Assembly: GCF_001954195.1 (NCBI RefSeq)
Contig: NZ_MBES01000078.1
Coordinates: 161,875 to 225,874 of the forward strand
Direction of reading: 5' to 3'
From: Mycobacterium sp. IS-1264
Lineage (GTDB): Bacteria; Actinomycetota; Actinomycetes; Mycobacteriales; Mycobacteriaceae
DNA length: 64,000 nucleotides
The notes below the pieces were generated by a model. That model was given only the letters and a program-made list of their open reading frames with translations. It was not told where the DNA came from and ran no database searches. The stretch's first letter is position 1; every line of letters begins with the position of its first letter. Position numbers and translations under genes: made by a program. Shown one piece after another: positions 33,407-40,963 of the stretch.

Positions 33407-34096
33407 CTAGGTCGCGCGGCGCCGACGACGGGGACGTCGTGCCGGACGCGGCGCTCGTTCAGCCGGATCGGTGGCGAACATCCGAAGATAGTTAACGGCG
33501 AACCGCGTGGCATCGGCGTGTGGCCACTCCGCCCGATAGGTAAACGCCAACGTGCCCCCACCCTGATGAGCGCTGACGATGACCAACGCCAACTGCCGCG
33601 GATCGGCGTTCGCGTCGACAACGCCATGATCTTTCATCCGCTGAATGGCTGCTTCGAGCTGTTCGACCCACTGCCAGTAGCCTGCCGCCAATGTGGCTCG
33701 AATAGTGTCGTCGGACTTCACCAGCTGCGCGGCCAGGGCATGGTATGTCGGTGTGCCACCGGAGGTTCCGATGCGGCGTAGGTAACGCATGTTGAGATCG
33801 ATCCACCGTTCGAAGTCGTCGAACGAGTCCAGGTCCCCGAGCTTGGGCTGCCGATGAAAGGCGAGCACCACGCCGATCTGCCGCCTGACGACCGCGCGAA
33901 TCAGCGCGCTCTTGTCGGCGAAATAGTGCGCGAGCTGAGAACCACTGACCGACGCCGCCCTGCGCACGTTCTCCATGTTCGAGGCCGACAGCCCCTGGGC
34001 GACGATCAGCTCGGCGGCGGCCTGCACGATCCTGTCGCGGGTGGCACGCCCCTTGGCGGTCAACCGTTGTTCGTCTTGAACATCGGGAGGGACCAT
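33407..34096 (-). CDS. TetR-family regulator, upstream member of a tandem pair
   Basis: A 229-residue repressor. HTH residues about 15-62 are 'ATRDRIVQAAAELIVAQGLSASNMENVRRAASVSGSQLAHYFADKSALIRAVV', and the C-terminal domain ends in a very basic R/P tail ('RAPRPARRPRRRRRAT'). A TGGG-N8-CCCA repeat lies 34-49 bp upstream of its ATG, overlapping a minus-strand -10 candidate CATAAT (complement of 34126-34131), so autoregulation is likely. Similarity to the downstream TetR is visible along the full length. Whether the two form hetero- or homodimers, or bind different ligands, cannot be told from sequence. Confidence 0.91.
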   Translation of the reverse strand: MVPPDVQDEQRLTAKGRATRDRIVQAAAELIVAQGLSASNMENVRRAASVSGSQLAHYFADKSALIRAVVRRQIGVVLAFHRQPKLGDLDSFDDFERWIDLNMRYLRRIGTSGGTPTYHALAAQLVKSDDTIRATLAAGYWQWVEQLEAAIQRMKDHGVVDANADPRQLALVIVSAHQGGGTLAFTYRAEWPHADATRFAVNYLRMFATDPAERAPRPARRPRRRRRAT

Positions 34097-34129
34097 CGCG
34101 TCAGGCTAACTTGCGAGCGCCTTAAATTA

Positions 34130-34145
34130 TGGGATATCCAGCCCA
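34130..34145. promoter_or_regulatory. TGGG-N8-CCCA operator, copy 3 (tetR promoter)
   Basis: TGGGATATCCAGCCCA lies between the hydrolase stop and the tetR start, overlapping the minus-strand -10 candidate CATAAT. Its position suggests autoregulation of the tandem tetR operon. Confidence 0.7.
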
Positions 34146-34174
34146 TTGCTGGAGTGCGCCGTCAGCGCGCCTCG

Positions 34175-35044
34175 TCAGGTGGACAGGTGCTTGGCGAGGA
34201 AGTTGCGGATCAGCTCGGCGACGTCGTCCAGCGCGGACTCCAGCAGGAAATGGCCGCCGTCGAGCAGATGGATTTCGGCGTCGGGGAGGTCATCGGCGAA
34301 CGCCTCGGCGCCGGCCGGGCCGAAGATTTCGTCACCGCGACCCCACACGGCCAGCAGCGGCACGCGGCTGGCCCGGAAGTATTCGTGCACGCGAGGGTAT
34401 AGCGGCGCATTGGTCGCATAGTCCCGCAGCAGTTTTAGCTGCACCAGGTCGTTGCCGGGCCGGGATATCAGCGCGTAGTCGTGATACCAGGACTCCGGGT
34501 CGACCAGCGTCTCGTCGGGTACGCCGGTGACGTACTGCCATCGGGTGGCTTCCAGGGTGAGGAATTGCCGTACCGGGGCCTCGGTCTCGGCCGTCGGTTC
34601 ATGTTGGTAGGCCTGCACGACCTTCCAGAAGCTCTCGACGAACCCGGCGTCGTATGCGTTGCCGTTTTGGCTGATGATTGCGGTGATGGCGGACGGTTCG
34701 CGAAGAGCCAGTCGCCAGCCAATGGGGGCGCCATAGTCCTGCACGTACATTGCGTACCGATCGATGCCCAAGCTGTGCAGCAGGCCCGCGGTTAGGTCGG
34801 TGAGCGCATCGAAGGTGTAATCGAACTCCTCGACACTGGGCGCGTCCGAGAGCCCGAAGCCCAGGTGGTCCGGGGCGATCACGCGATAGCGGTCGGCGAG
34901 CGCCGGAATCAGGTGCCGATACATGTAGGAACTGGTCGGAAATCCGTGCAACAGGACCAGCACCGGCGCGCCCGCCTCGCCAGCTTCGCGGAAGAACAAC
35001 CGATGGCCGTCGACAGTGGTGTATCGATGATGAACGGTCGGCAT
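34175..35044 (-). CDS. Alpha/beta-fold hydrolase with aspartate nucleophile (epoxide hydrolase / haloalkane dehalogenase-like)
   Basis: A 289-residue hydrolase. The oxyanion motif 'LLHGFPTSSYMYRHLIPALADRYRVIAPDHLGFGLSD' (HGxP) is near residue 35, the nucleophile elbow 'YAMYVQDYGAPIGWRLAL' (V-Q-D-Y-G, aspartate about residue 107), and the base histidine in 'LLDGGHFLLE' near 268. Haloalkane dehalogenases normally have Trp after the nucleophile; here it is Tyr, so epoxide hydrolase or another C-X hydrolysis is equally possible. ATG at 35044 has an AGGAGG ribosome binding site; the frame upstream lacks one. A TGGG-N8-CCCA repeat abuts its -10 (CATACT). Confidence 0.88.
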   Translation of the reverse strand: MPTVHHRYTTVDGHRLFFREAGEAGAPVLVLLHGFPTSSYMYRHLIPALADRYRVIAPDHLGFGLSDAPSVEEFDYTFDALTDLTAGLLHSLGIDRYAMYVQDYGAPIGWRLALREPSAITAIISQNGNAYDAGFVESFWKVVQAYQHEPTAETEAPVRQFLTLEATRWQYVTGVPDETLVDPESWYHDYALISRPGNDLVQLKLLRDYATNAPLYPRVHEYFRASRVPLLAVWGRGDEIFGPAGAEAFADDLPDAEIHLLDGGHFLLESALDDVAELIRNFLAKHLST

Positions 35045-35082
35045 GAAATACCTCCTGTACCACCGGGACCCCGCGACAGTTT

Positions 35083-35098
35083 TGGGATGCACATCCCA
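35083..35098. promoter_or_regulatory. TGGG-N8-CCCA operator, copy 4 (hydrolase promoter)
   Basis: TGGGATGCACATCCCA, with the inner bases also nearly symmetric (7-bp arms around CA). On the minus strand the -10 hexamer CATACT (complement of 35098-35103) shares its last T with the first T of the repeat. Confidence 0.72.
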
Positions 35099-35168
35099 GT
35101 ATGCCGCAAAACGGGCCGCTCGCAAGAGTCCCGATTAGAGTTGACCGCTCGACCGGTGGGGAATATTC

Positions 35169-35184
35169 TGGGTCAGTTATCCCA
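35169..35184. promoter_or_regulatory. TGGG-N8-CCCA operator, copy 5 (MOSC-reductase promoter)
   Basis: TGGGTCAGTTATCCCA. The plus-strand -10 hexamer TATTCT (35164-35169) shares its last T with the first T of the repeat, the same geometry as copies 2 and 4. The site covers the expected transcript start of the 35225 gene. Confidence 0.72.
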
Positions 35185-35224
35185 ATCTGTGGCCAGCTTC
35201 GCCGCGTGAGCAAGAGGAGACACG

Positions 35225-36931
35225 GTGGGCAAGCTTGTTTCGGTCAACGTGGGCATGCCCAAGAACGTGCAATGGCGGGATAAGACCGTGTACACCGGGA
35301 TATGGAAAACCCCGGTCGAAGGACCCGTCATGGTGCGTCGCCTCAACATCGACGGCGACGGCCAGGGTGACTTGGCCGGCCACGGCGGCGAGCAACGCGC
35401 CATCATGGTGTACCAGACGGAGTCCTACGACTTCTGGAAGACCTACCTGAATCGCGAAGACCTGGCGCCCGGTCACTTCGGAGAGAATTTCACCATTGCT
35501 GGGCTATCCGACGACGAAGTCTGCATCGGTGACCGCTACCGAATAGGTGAGGGGGAGTTCGAGGTCACCCAGCCGCGCGTCACATGCTTCCGGGTCGGAC
35601 TGCGCCTCGACGAACCGGAAATGCCCAATCTGCTTGTGTCCCAGCACCGCCCGGGATTCTACTTCCGGGTCATCACCGAGGGCCATGTCCGTGCCGGTGA
35701 CGACATCGTGCGGGTCCGGCGTGGCCGCCACGAACTCAGCGTTGCCGACGTCGACGCGCTGTTGTATCTGCCGAACCGCAATATCGGACAGCTGCGCAAG
35801 GTGGTTGACGTTCCGGCGCTCAGCCCCGGCTGGCAGCAGTCATTCCGGGACATGCTTCGTGACAGCTCAGCGAGCGAGACCGCGCCGCCGGTCGGAATCG
35901 AGCCGGGATGGAATGGTTTTCGCCCGCTGCGAGTCAGCGCGATAACCCGGGAAAGTCCGCAGGTGATGTCGATCCGCCTGCAAGCCGACGATGGCAGTTC
36001 GCTGCCCCGACCGCTTCCCGGCCAGTACCTGACCGTGCGAATCCCCGGCGCCGCCAAGCCGACGCCAACGCGTAGCTACTCCCTGTCGGGTGACCCCAGC
36101 GCGGGGGACTACCGCATCAGCGTCAAGCGCGAAGATCACGGCCTGGTGAGCCGCTGGCTGCACGCCCACGCTGAACCCGGATCCATCGTCGAGGCCGCCG
36201 CCCCGCGCGGCGACTTCTATCTGAGCGAGGAACGCACTCCGGTGGTCCTGGTCTCGGCGGGAATCGGCATTACACCGGTATTGGCGATGTTGCATACGCT
36301 GTCGGCTGCCCACAGCAACCGCGACATCTGGTGGCTGCACACCACCCGCAGCCACGAAACCCAGGCCTTTGCAACGGAAGTCACGACCCTCGTCAAGTCG
36401 TTGCCGCACGCCCGCCAGCTGGTGTTCTACACGCAGACGCAGGGACGTCCGGATGCGGCGACCATCGCATCGCTAGGGTTGCCGACCGATGCTGCGGTGT
36501 ATCTCTGCGGCCCAATACAATTCATGTCGGACACGCGCGACGCCCTCACCGCAGCCGGGCTCGACCCTGCGCGCATTCACAGCGAATTGTTCGGTGCGCT
36601 ACCGCCGATCAACCCCGGCATCGTCGCGGGGGCCGCACGCACGCCGCCGCACCCGCCCGCGGGACCGCCAGGCACCGGACCGTCGATCACCTTCTCCCGC
36701 AGCGGGCTCACCGTCAACTGGTCCGCCGATTACGCCAATATCCTCGACTTGGCCGAGGCCTGCGACGTGCCAAGCCGATTCTCATGCCGAAGCGGCGTCT
36801 GTCATGTGTGTGAGACCGGAGTTGTCGCCGGGACAACAACGTACGTCCAGGCGCCGTTGGAGGCGCCGGGGCGGGGAACGGTCCTTATTTGCTCGGCGGC
36901 TCCAGAAAGCGACCTCGTCCTCGACCTTTAG
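35225..36931 (+). CDS. MOSC - flavodoxin-reductase-like - [2Fe-2S] ferredoxin fusion oxidoreductase
   Basis: A 568-residue three-part protein. Residues about 1-170 form a MOSC domain ('GDLAGHGGEQRAIMVYQTESYDFW', conserved Cys in 'QPRVTCFRVG'), about 175-230 a helical linker, about 235-460 a ferredoxin-NADP-reductase module ('TRSYSLSG' FAD contact, 'GIGITPVLAML' nucleotide loop, 'VYLCGPIQFM'), and about 485-568 a plant-type [2Fe-2S] domain with C-R-S-G-V-C-H-V-C and a distal C in 'LICSAAPES'. Such an enzyme can pass electrons from NAD(P)H through FAD and Fe-S to a MOSC-bound molybdenum-type or other acceptor. AGAGGAG precedes the GTG start. A TGGG-N8-CCCA repeat lies on its promoter. Confidence 0.92.
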   Translation: MGKLVSVNVGMPKNVQWRDKTVYTGIWKTPVEGPVMVRRLNIDGDGQGDLAGHGGEQRAIMVYQTESYDFWKTYLNREDLAPGHFGENFTIAGLSDDEVCIGDRYRIGEGEFEVTQPRVTCFRVGLRLDEPEMPNLLVSQHRPGFYFRVITEGHVRAGDDIVRVRRGRHELSVADVDALLYLPNRNIGQLRKVVDVPALSPGWQQSFRDMLRDSSASETAPPVGIEPGWNGFRPLRVSAITRESPQVMSIRLQADDGSSLPRPLPGQYLTVRIPGAAKPTPTRSYSLSGDPSAGDYRISVKREDHGLVSRWLHAHAEPGSIVEAAAPRGDFYLSEERTPVVLVSAGIGITPVLAMLHTLSAAHSNRDIWWLHTTRSHETQAFATEVTTLVKSLPHARQLVFYTQTQGRPDAATIASLGLPTDAAVYLCGPIQFMSDTRDALTAAGLDPARIHSELFGALPPINPGIVAGAARTPPHPPAGPPGTGPSITFSRSGLTVNWSADYANILDLAEACDVPSRFSCRSGVCHVCETGVVAGTTTYVQAPLEAPGRGTVLICSAAPESDLVLDL

Positions 36932-36958
36932 CCACGAAAGCCTAAAGTTCGACAGTTA

Positions 36959-37987
36959 ATGGCAAGACTCAAGAACATCGCGGCCTGGCTGCTGTGCGCC
37001 GCGGGGCTCCCGGCGCTAACCCGGCGGCGACACCGCGACGTGCTTGGCATCGTGATGTTCCACGGCGTGCAAGACGAACCGCTCTCGCCAGCCTGCTGGC
37101 ATGTGCTCGGTGCGGCGCAGTACCGCCGTCGACTGGAATACCTCCGCGAGCACTTCAACGTCCTCGCGCTCGAGGAGGCCCTCGATCGCCTGTGGGCGGG
37201 GACGCTGCCGCCGCGCGCGATGGCGATCACGTTCGACGACGGCACCCGCAACCTTGCCACCCACGCGGTCCCCGTCCTGCGCGAGTTGAAGTTGCCCGCG
37301 GCGGTGTTTCTGGCGACCGGCGCGATGGACAGTGACGAAACCCTGTGGCCCGACCGGCTTTGGCTGGCGATCGCCCGCACCACCGCGAGCGAGGTCGATC
37401 TGGCCGCGCTGGGTCTGGGCGTTCGTTCGCTCGCCGACACGACCTACCGCGGCAAGGTCTACGCGGCCGCGATCGAAAGGTTGAAAGACCTACCCGACAC
37501 GCAGCGGATCGCGGTGTTGGAGGAGATTCTCGACGCGCTGGGCTACCACGACGGCGACGGCGGTCCGTTCCGGATGCTTTCCTGGCACGAGGCACGGGAG
37601 ATGGTCAGCGACGGCCTGGTGGCGCTGTATCCGCACTCGGTGACCCACCCGATTCTCGCCCGCTGCGGTGATGACAAGCTCGAACGTGAGATCACGGAGT
37701 CCTGCGCGGCGCTGGAGCGTGAGACCGGTTGGGCACCAGCAATTTTCGCTTACCCCAACGGCCGGCCACGGGATTTCGACAACCGCGCCAAAGACGTGCT
37801 GCGCCGCCGCGGCGTGCGCTTTGCCTTGTCGACCACACCGGGATTCGCCGATCGTCGCTCCGACCCGCTGGCCTTGCCGCGGTTGGCGGTGGGCAGTGAT
37901 GCGTCGTTCGACTATTTCCGGCTCATGGTTTCCGGCGGGCTGCCGCGCCGCGGGGTCGGCAGCAGCGGGATATCCGCCGCCGGCTGA
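36959..37987 (+). CDS. Polysaccharide deacetylase family protein (NodB domain)
   Basis: A 342-residue carbohydrate esterase 4-type protein. The metal/catalytic motif 'MAITFDDGTRNLATHAVPVL' (TFDDG, residues about 88-92) and the second motif 'LVALYPHSVTHPILARC' (HxxxH, about 223-227) are present, as is 'IFAYPNGRPRDFDNRAKDVLRRRGVRFALST'. An N-terminal hydrophobic stretch (residues about 5-20) could be a signal anchor. It converges with the glycosyltransferase gene (10 bp), and together they suggest a locus for making or tailoring a cell-envelope glycan. Not part of the M. tuberculosis encapsulin neighbourhood as I recall it. Confidence 0.89.
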   Translation: MARLKNIAAWLLCAAGLPALTRRRHRDVLGIVMFHGVQDEPLSPACWHVLGAAQYRRRLEYLREHFNVLALEEALDRLWAGTLPPRAMAITFDDGTRNLATHAVPVLRELKLPAAVFLATGAMDSDETLWPDRLWLAIARTTASEVDLAALGLGVRSLADTTYRGKVYAAAIERLKDLPDTQRIAVLEEILDALGYHDGDGGPFRMLSWHEAREMVSDGLVALYPHSVTHPILARCGDDKLEREITESCAALERETGWAPAIFAYPNGRPRDFDNRAKDVLRRRGVRFALSTTPGFADRRSDPLALPRLAVGSDASFDYFRLMVSGGLPRRGVGSSGISAAG

Positions 37988-37997
37988 GCGGCCGGCG

Positions 37998-39089
37998 TCA
38001 CCGTGTCGCGGCGGCGAGCCATAAGTCGTGCAGCGCCTCCCGCCAGCGGACGATGTCGAACTCGCCGGCACGCGCGTGGGCGGCCGCGGCGAGGCGGTCG
38101 CGCAACCCGGCATCGACGATCAGGGATTGCAGCGCCTCGGCCAACTGGCGCGGATCGCCGGGGCTGACCAGCACACCGTTTTGCCCGTCGACAATCACCT
38201 CCGGAATCGCGCCCACCGCCGTGGTCACCGGGACCACGCCGTTGGCCATCGCCTCCAGCACCGCCATGGGAAGGCCCTCGCTGTAGCTGGGCAACACGAA
38301 GATCGCCGATTCGGCCAGCAGCCGGTCCCTCTCGACCGAGTCCACCCAGCCGACGACGTCCACGGTGTCGTCGAGTGCGCTGGTGCGGACGAACTCGCGC
38401 ACCTGGTCTACCTCCCCGTCGCCGGCCAGCGTGACCCGCAAGTTGGCCCGAATATCGTTGGGCAGCATGCCGATCGCACGAACAAGGTCGTAGCTTCCCT
38501 TGTTGGGGCCCAACCTACCGAGCGACACCACTCGTAGCGGCCCTCGGGGACGCGGCGCCGGTGCGATCGCGGGCATCACCACGGGGTTGTAGAGCACTCG
38601 GGTGTTTGACTCGTCGAATCCGAGGCGCACGCACGACTCCCTGAGATGGGATTGACCGAGCACCACCGAATAGTCGGCGTGCAGCGCCGCGCGAACGGCG
38701 CGGCGCAGGAGCGGCGGCAGCTCGTCGAGCCAGGTGAAAAAGTGCGAGCTATGGCAGTGGACAATGGTCGGGACGCCGCGGAGCCGAGCGATGAACAACG
38801 GCACGGCCTTGCGAACGACGCTGCCGCGCAAGGAAAAATGGGCGTGCAGCACGTCGGCGAAGCCGAACAGTAGCAGCCCGGATGCCTTGAGGATGCCGGT
38901 CACTCCCGTCCACAGCCGCGCCCCCAGTGCGGCGTCGATATAGGTGGGCACGAGGGTGATCAGAAACCGTTGGTCCGTGTCTTCGCTCAGCAATCGCATC
39001 ACCGTCGCCATCCCGCCGCGGCTGTTGGGCCCAGCCGGCGCGTTCCCGATCGTCAGCACCCGGATCGGATAGCGTTGCTGGCGTGCCAT
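37998..39089 (-). CDS. Glycosyltransferase family 4 (GT-B) protein
   Basis: A 363-residue retaining glycosyltransferase. The N-terminal acceptor half begins 'RYPIRVLTIGNAPAGPNSRGGMATVMRLL', and the donor half has 'VVSLGRLGPNKGSYDLVRAIGML' and the E-x7-E motif in 'PSYSEGLPMAVLEAMANGVVPVTTAVGAIPEVI' near residue 285. ATG at 39089 was chosen because it overlaps the encapsulin stop (TAATG), implying translational coupling; the frame further upstream is antisense-free but inside encapsulin. Coupling of a glycosyltransferase to an encapsulin is unexpected; it may just be a read-through neighbour. Confidence 0.88.
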   Translation of the reverse strand: MARQQRYPIRVLTIGNAPAGPNSRGGMATVMRLLSEDTDQRFLITLVPTYIDAALGARLWTGVTGILKASGLLLFGFADVLHAHFSLRGSVVRKAVPLFIARLRGVPTIVHCHSSHFFTWLDELPPLLRRAVRAALHADYSVVLGQSHLRESCVRLGFDESNTRVLYNPVVMPAIAPAPRPRGPLRVVSLGRLGPNKGSYDLVRAIGMLPNDIRANLRVTLAGDGEVDQVREFVRTSALDDTVDVVGWVDSVERDRLLAESAIFVLPSYSEGLPMAVLEAMANGVVPVTTAVGAIPEVIVDGQNGVLVSPGDPRQLAEALQSLIVDAGLRDRLAAAAHARAGEFDIVRWREALHDLWLAAATR

Positions 39090-39889
39090 TACGCGCCGAG
39101 CGCGACCGATGCCTCGGCGGTGTAGCACAGGAACGTCAGGGTCTCCTGCAGGTAGAGCTGCACGGTGTCGGCGTCGTGACTGCTGTAGCCGATGGCGACG
39201 TCGGTCCCCAGTTGCAGGTCGAAATCTCCACCGCGAGTGGTCAAGACGAAGGCGCCGTCGATGGCCGGCGCCCAGATGATGTCGCCATCCACCAACCGGT
39301 TCAGGTGTTCGCGAATCGGATATCCGTGTTCGGTGGTCTCGCTGACCTTCGTGTAAACGCCGGCGGATAGCAGCACCGAGTAGGGGCCGTCGACACCGGC
39401 AAGCCGCAGCTCGGTCAACGCCTGCGAGATGGCATCCGGCATGTCTCGAGGGTCCTCGGGCAATGTCAGCGGCTTGTTGGAGCTGGCGCTGCGGATGCCC
39501 TCGATCGACGCGGCGGCGTAGCCCTCGAAGATGGTGCGGTCCTCGACGAACGCCAGCTTCTTGGCGGCATCCTTGACCGGGTTCCAGTCGGAGTCGTTGG
39601 CGCCGCGCTCCACATCGTCGATCTCGGAGCGAGACAATGTGAACGGAACCCGCAGCCGGACAAGGGGTTTGCTGGCCCGAAGGTGGGCGACAACACCGTC
39701 GGTGGGTGCCTTGACGTCGATCAGCCGACCGGTGCTGACCGCGGCGGTGACGGGCCCACCGGGCTCGCTGACATCGACCACCCGGCGCCCGGCGATATGC
39801 CGTTTGAACGTGCGCGTCGCCTCCAATTCGATTTCGGCCCAAGCGACGTCGGTGACCGGTGCCAGATCGCGGTAGAGGTTGTTGATCAT
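39089..39889 (-). CDS. enc: Encapsulin nanocompartment shell protein (Cfp29 / linocin-M18 family)
   Basis: A 266-residue HK97-fold shell protein that assembles into an icosahedral compartment. The N-terminus MINNLYRDLAPVTDVAWAEI and later 'EDRTIFEGYAAASIEGIRSASSNKPL', 'GPYSVLLSAGVYTKVSETTEHGYPI' and 'QLGTDVAIGYSSHDADTVQLYLQETLTFLCYTAEASVAL' are almost the Cfp29 sequence as I recall it (Rv0798c). It is preceded by the DyP peroxidase gene with a 4-bp overlap, the usual cargo-shell operon. Known mycobacterial encapsulins enclose DyP and have been linked to oxidative stress resistance and immune recognition. Confidence 0.96.
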   Translation of the reverse strand: MINNLYRDLAPVTDVAWAEIELEATRTFKRHIAGRRVVDVSEPGGPVTAAVSTGRLIDVKAPTDGVVAHLRASKPLVRLRVPFTLSRSEIDDVERGANDSDWNPVKDAAKKLAFVEDRTIFEGYAAASIEGIRSASSNKPLTLPEDPRDMPDAISQALTELRLAGVDGPYSVLLSAGVYTKVSETTEHGYPIREHLNRLVDGDIIWAPAIDGAFVLTTRGGDFDLQLGTDVAIGYSSHDADTVQLYLQETLTFLCYTAEASVALGA

Positions 39890-40953
39890 CCGATGGGTCC
39901 TTTCATGCTGCCGATCGAAAGTGAGCCATTAGAGGCTGGGTCGGGCAAAGATGTGGCGGGTCGTTCCGTTGTCAGCGGTGTGGGCAGCGGGGGCGGGTCG
40001 TCGAGGAAATCCACGGTGGGAGAGAAGAACAGGCCGCCGGTCACCGCGGTGGAGAAATCCAGGATGCGGTCGGTGTTGCCCGGCGGATCCCCGAGGAACA
40101 TGTTGCGCAGCATCTGTTCGGTGACCTCGGGTGTTCGCGAATAGCCGATGAAGTACGTGCCGTACTCGTCCTTGCCGAGTTCACCGAACGGCATGTTGTG
40201 CCGCACGATCTTCAGTTCGGTGCCGTCGTCGGTAATCACGTTCAGCGCGATATGCGAGTTCGGCGGCTTGACGTCATCGTCGAGCTCGATGTCTTCCAGC
40301 TTGGTTCGCCCGATCACGTGCTCCTGCTCGGTGACCGACAGCGAGTCCCACGACGCCATGTCGTGCACGTACTTCTGCACGTGGACGTAGCACGAGCCGG
40401 CGAAGTCGGGGTCCTCGTCGCCGATCGCGGTGGCGCTGACGGCAATTGGGCCATCCGGATTTTCGGTGCCGTCGACGAAGCCGAGCAGGTCGCGGTTGTC
40501 GAAGAACCGGAAGCCGTGCACCTCGTCGACGACGGTGACCGCACCCGCCATCGACTTGAGGATGCGCCCGGCCAGCTCGAAACACACGTCCATCGTCTCG
40601 GCCCGAATGTGAAACAGCAGATCGCCGGGCGTGGCCGGGGCGGTGTGCCGCGGGCCGGTCAGCTCGACGAAGGTATGCAGCTCGGCGGGTCGCGGCCCGG
40701 AAAACAAGCGGTCCCAGGCGTCAGAGCCGATCGAGGCGATGACCGACAAGCGTTTGGTCGGATCGCGGAAGCCGATGGCGCGCACCAGCCCGGACAGATC
40801 CGGCAGCGCGTCGTGCACGGTCGCTTCGCCGCCGTCGTCGATGGTGACCACGAGAAAGATTGCCGCGGGCGTCAACGGCGCGAGGATGGGCTGCGGCTGT
40901 ACCGGAGGCACATGGGCGACCCTATCGGGAACTGCGCCGTCGCCGACAGCCAT
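39886..40953 (-). CDS. dyp: Dye-decolorizing peroxidase (DyP), encapsulin cargo
   Basis: A 355-residue haem peroxidase. 'RDLLGFVDGTENPDG' holds the GxxDG distal motif (about residue 152), and the proximal haem histidine is in 'IVRHNMPFGELGKDEYGTYFIGYSRTP' near residue 225. The C-terminus, after a proline-rich linker, ends G-S-L-S-I-G-S-M-K-G, the encapsulation signal that docks cargo inside the shell. ATG at 40953 was chosen; the frame extends 15 codons upstream into pepC. Its CAT start (40951-40953) lies just inside the opposite-facing pepC start region, so the two promoters must overlap. The stop overlaps the encapsulin ATG. Confidence 0.95.
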   Translation of the reverse strand: MAVGDGAVPDRVAHVPPVQPQPILAPLTPAAIFLVVTIDDGGEATVHDALPDLSGLVRAIGFRDPTKRLSVIASIGSDAWDRLFSGPRPAELHTFVELTGPRHTAPATPGDLLFHIRAETMDVCFELAGRILKSMAGAVTVVDEVHGFRFFDNRDLLGFVDGTENPDGPIAVSATAIGDEDPDFAGSCYVHVQKYVHDMASWDSLSVTEQEHVIGRTKLEDIELDDDVKPPNSHIALNVITDDGTELKIVRHNMPFGELGKDEYGTYFIGYSRTPEVTEQMLRNMFLGDPPGNTDRILDFSTAVTGGLFFSPTVDFLDDPPPLPTPLTTERPATSLPDPASNGSLSIGSMKGPIG

Positions 40954-40963
40954 GATGTTCAAT

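Noticed and set aside
34175..35044. Haloalkane dehalogenase as a firm name for the alpha/beta hydrolase
   Set aside because: The Trp that stabilises halide next to the nucleophile is Tyr here, so only an Asp-nucleophile hydrolase can be claimed.
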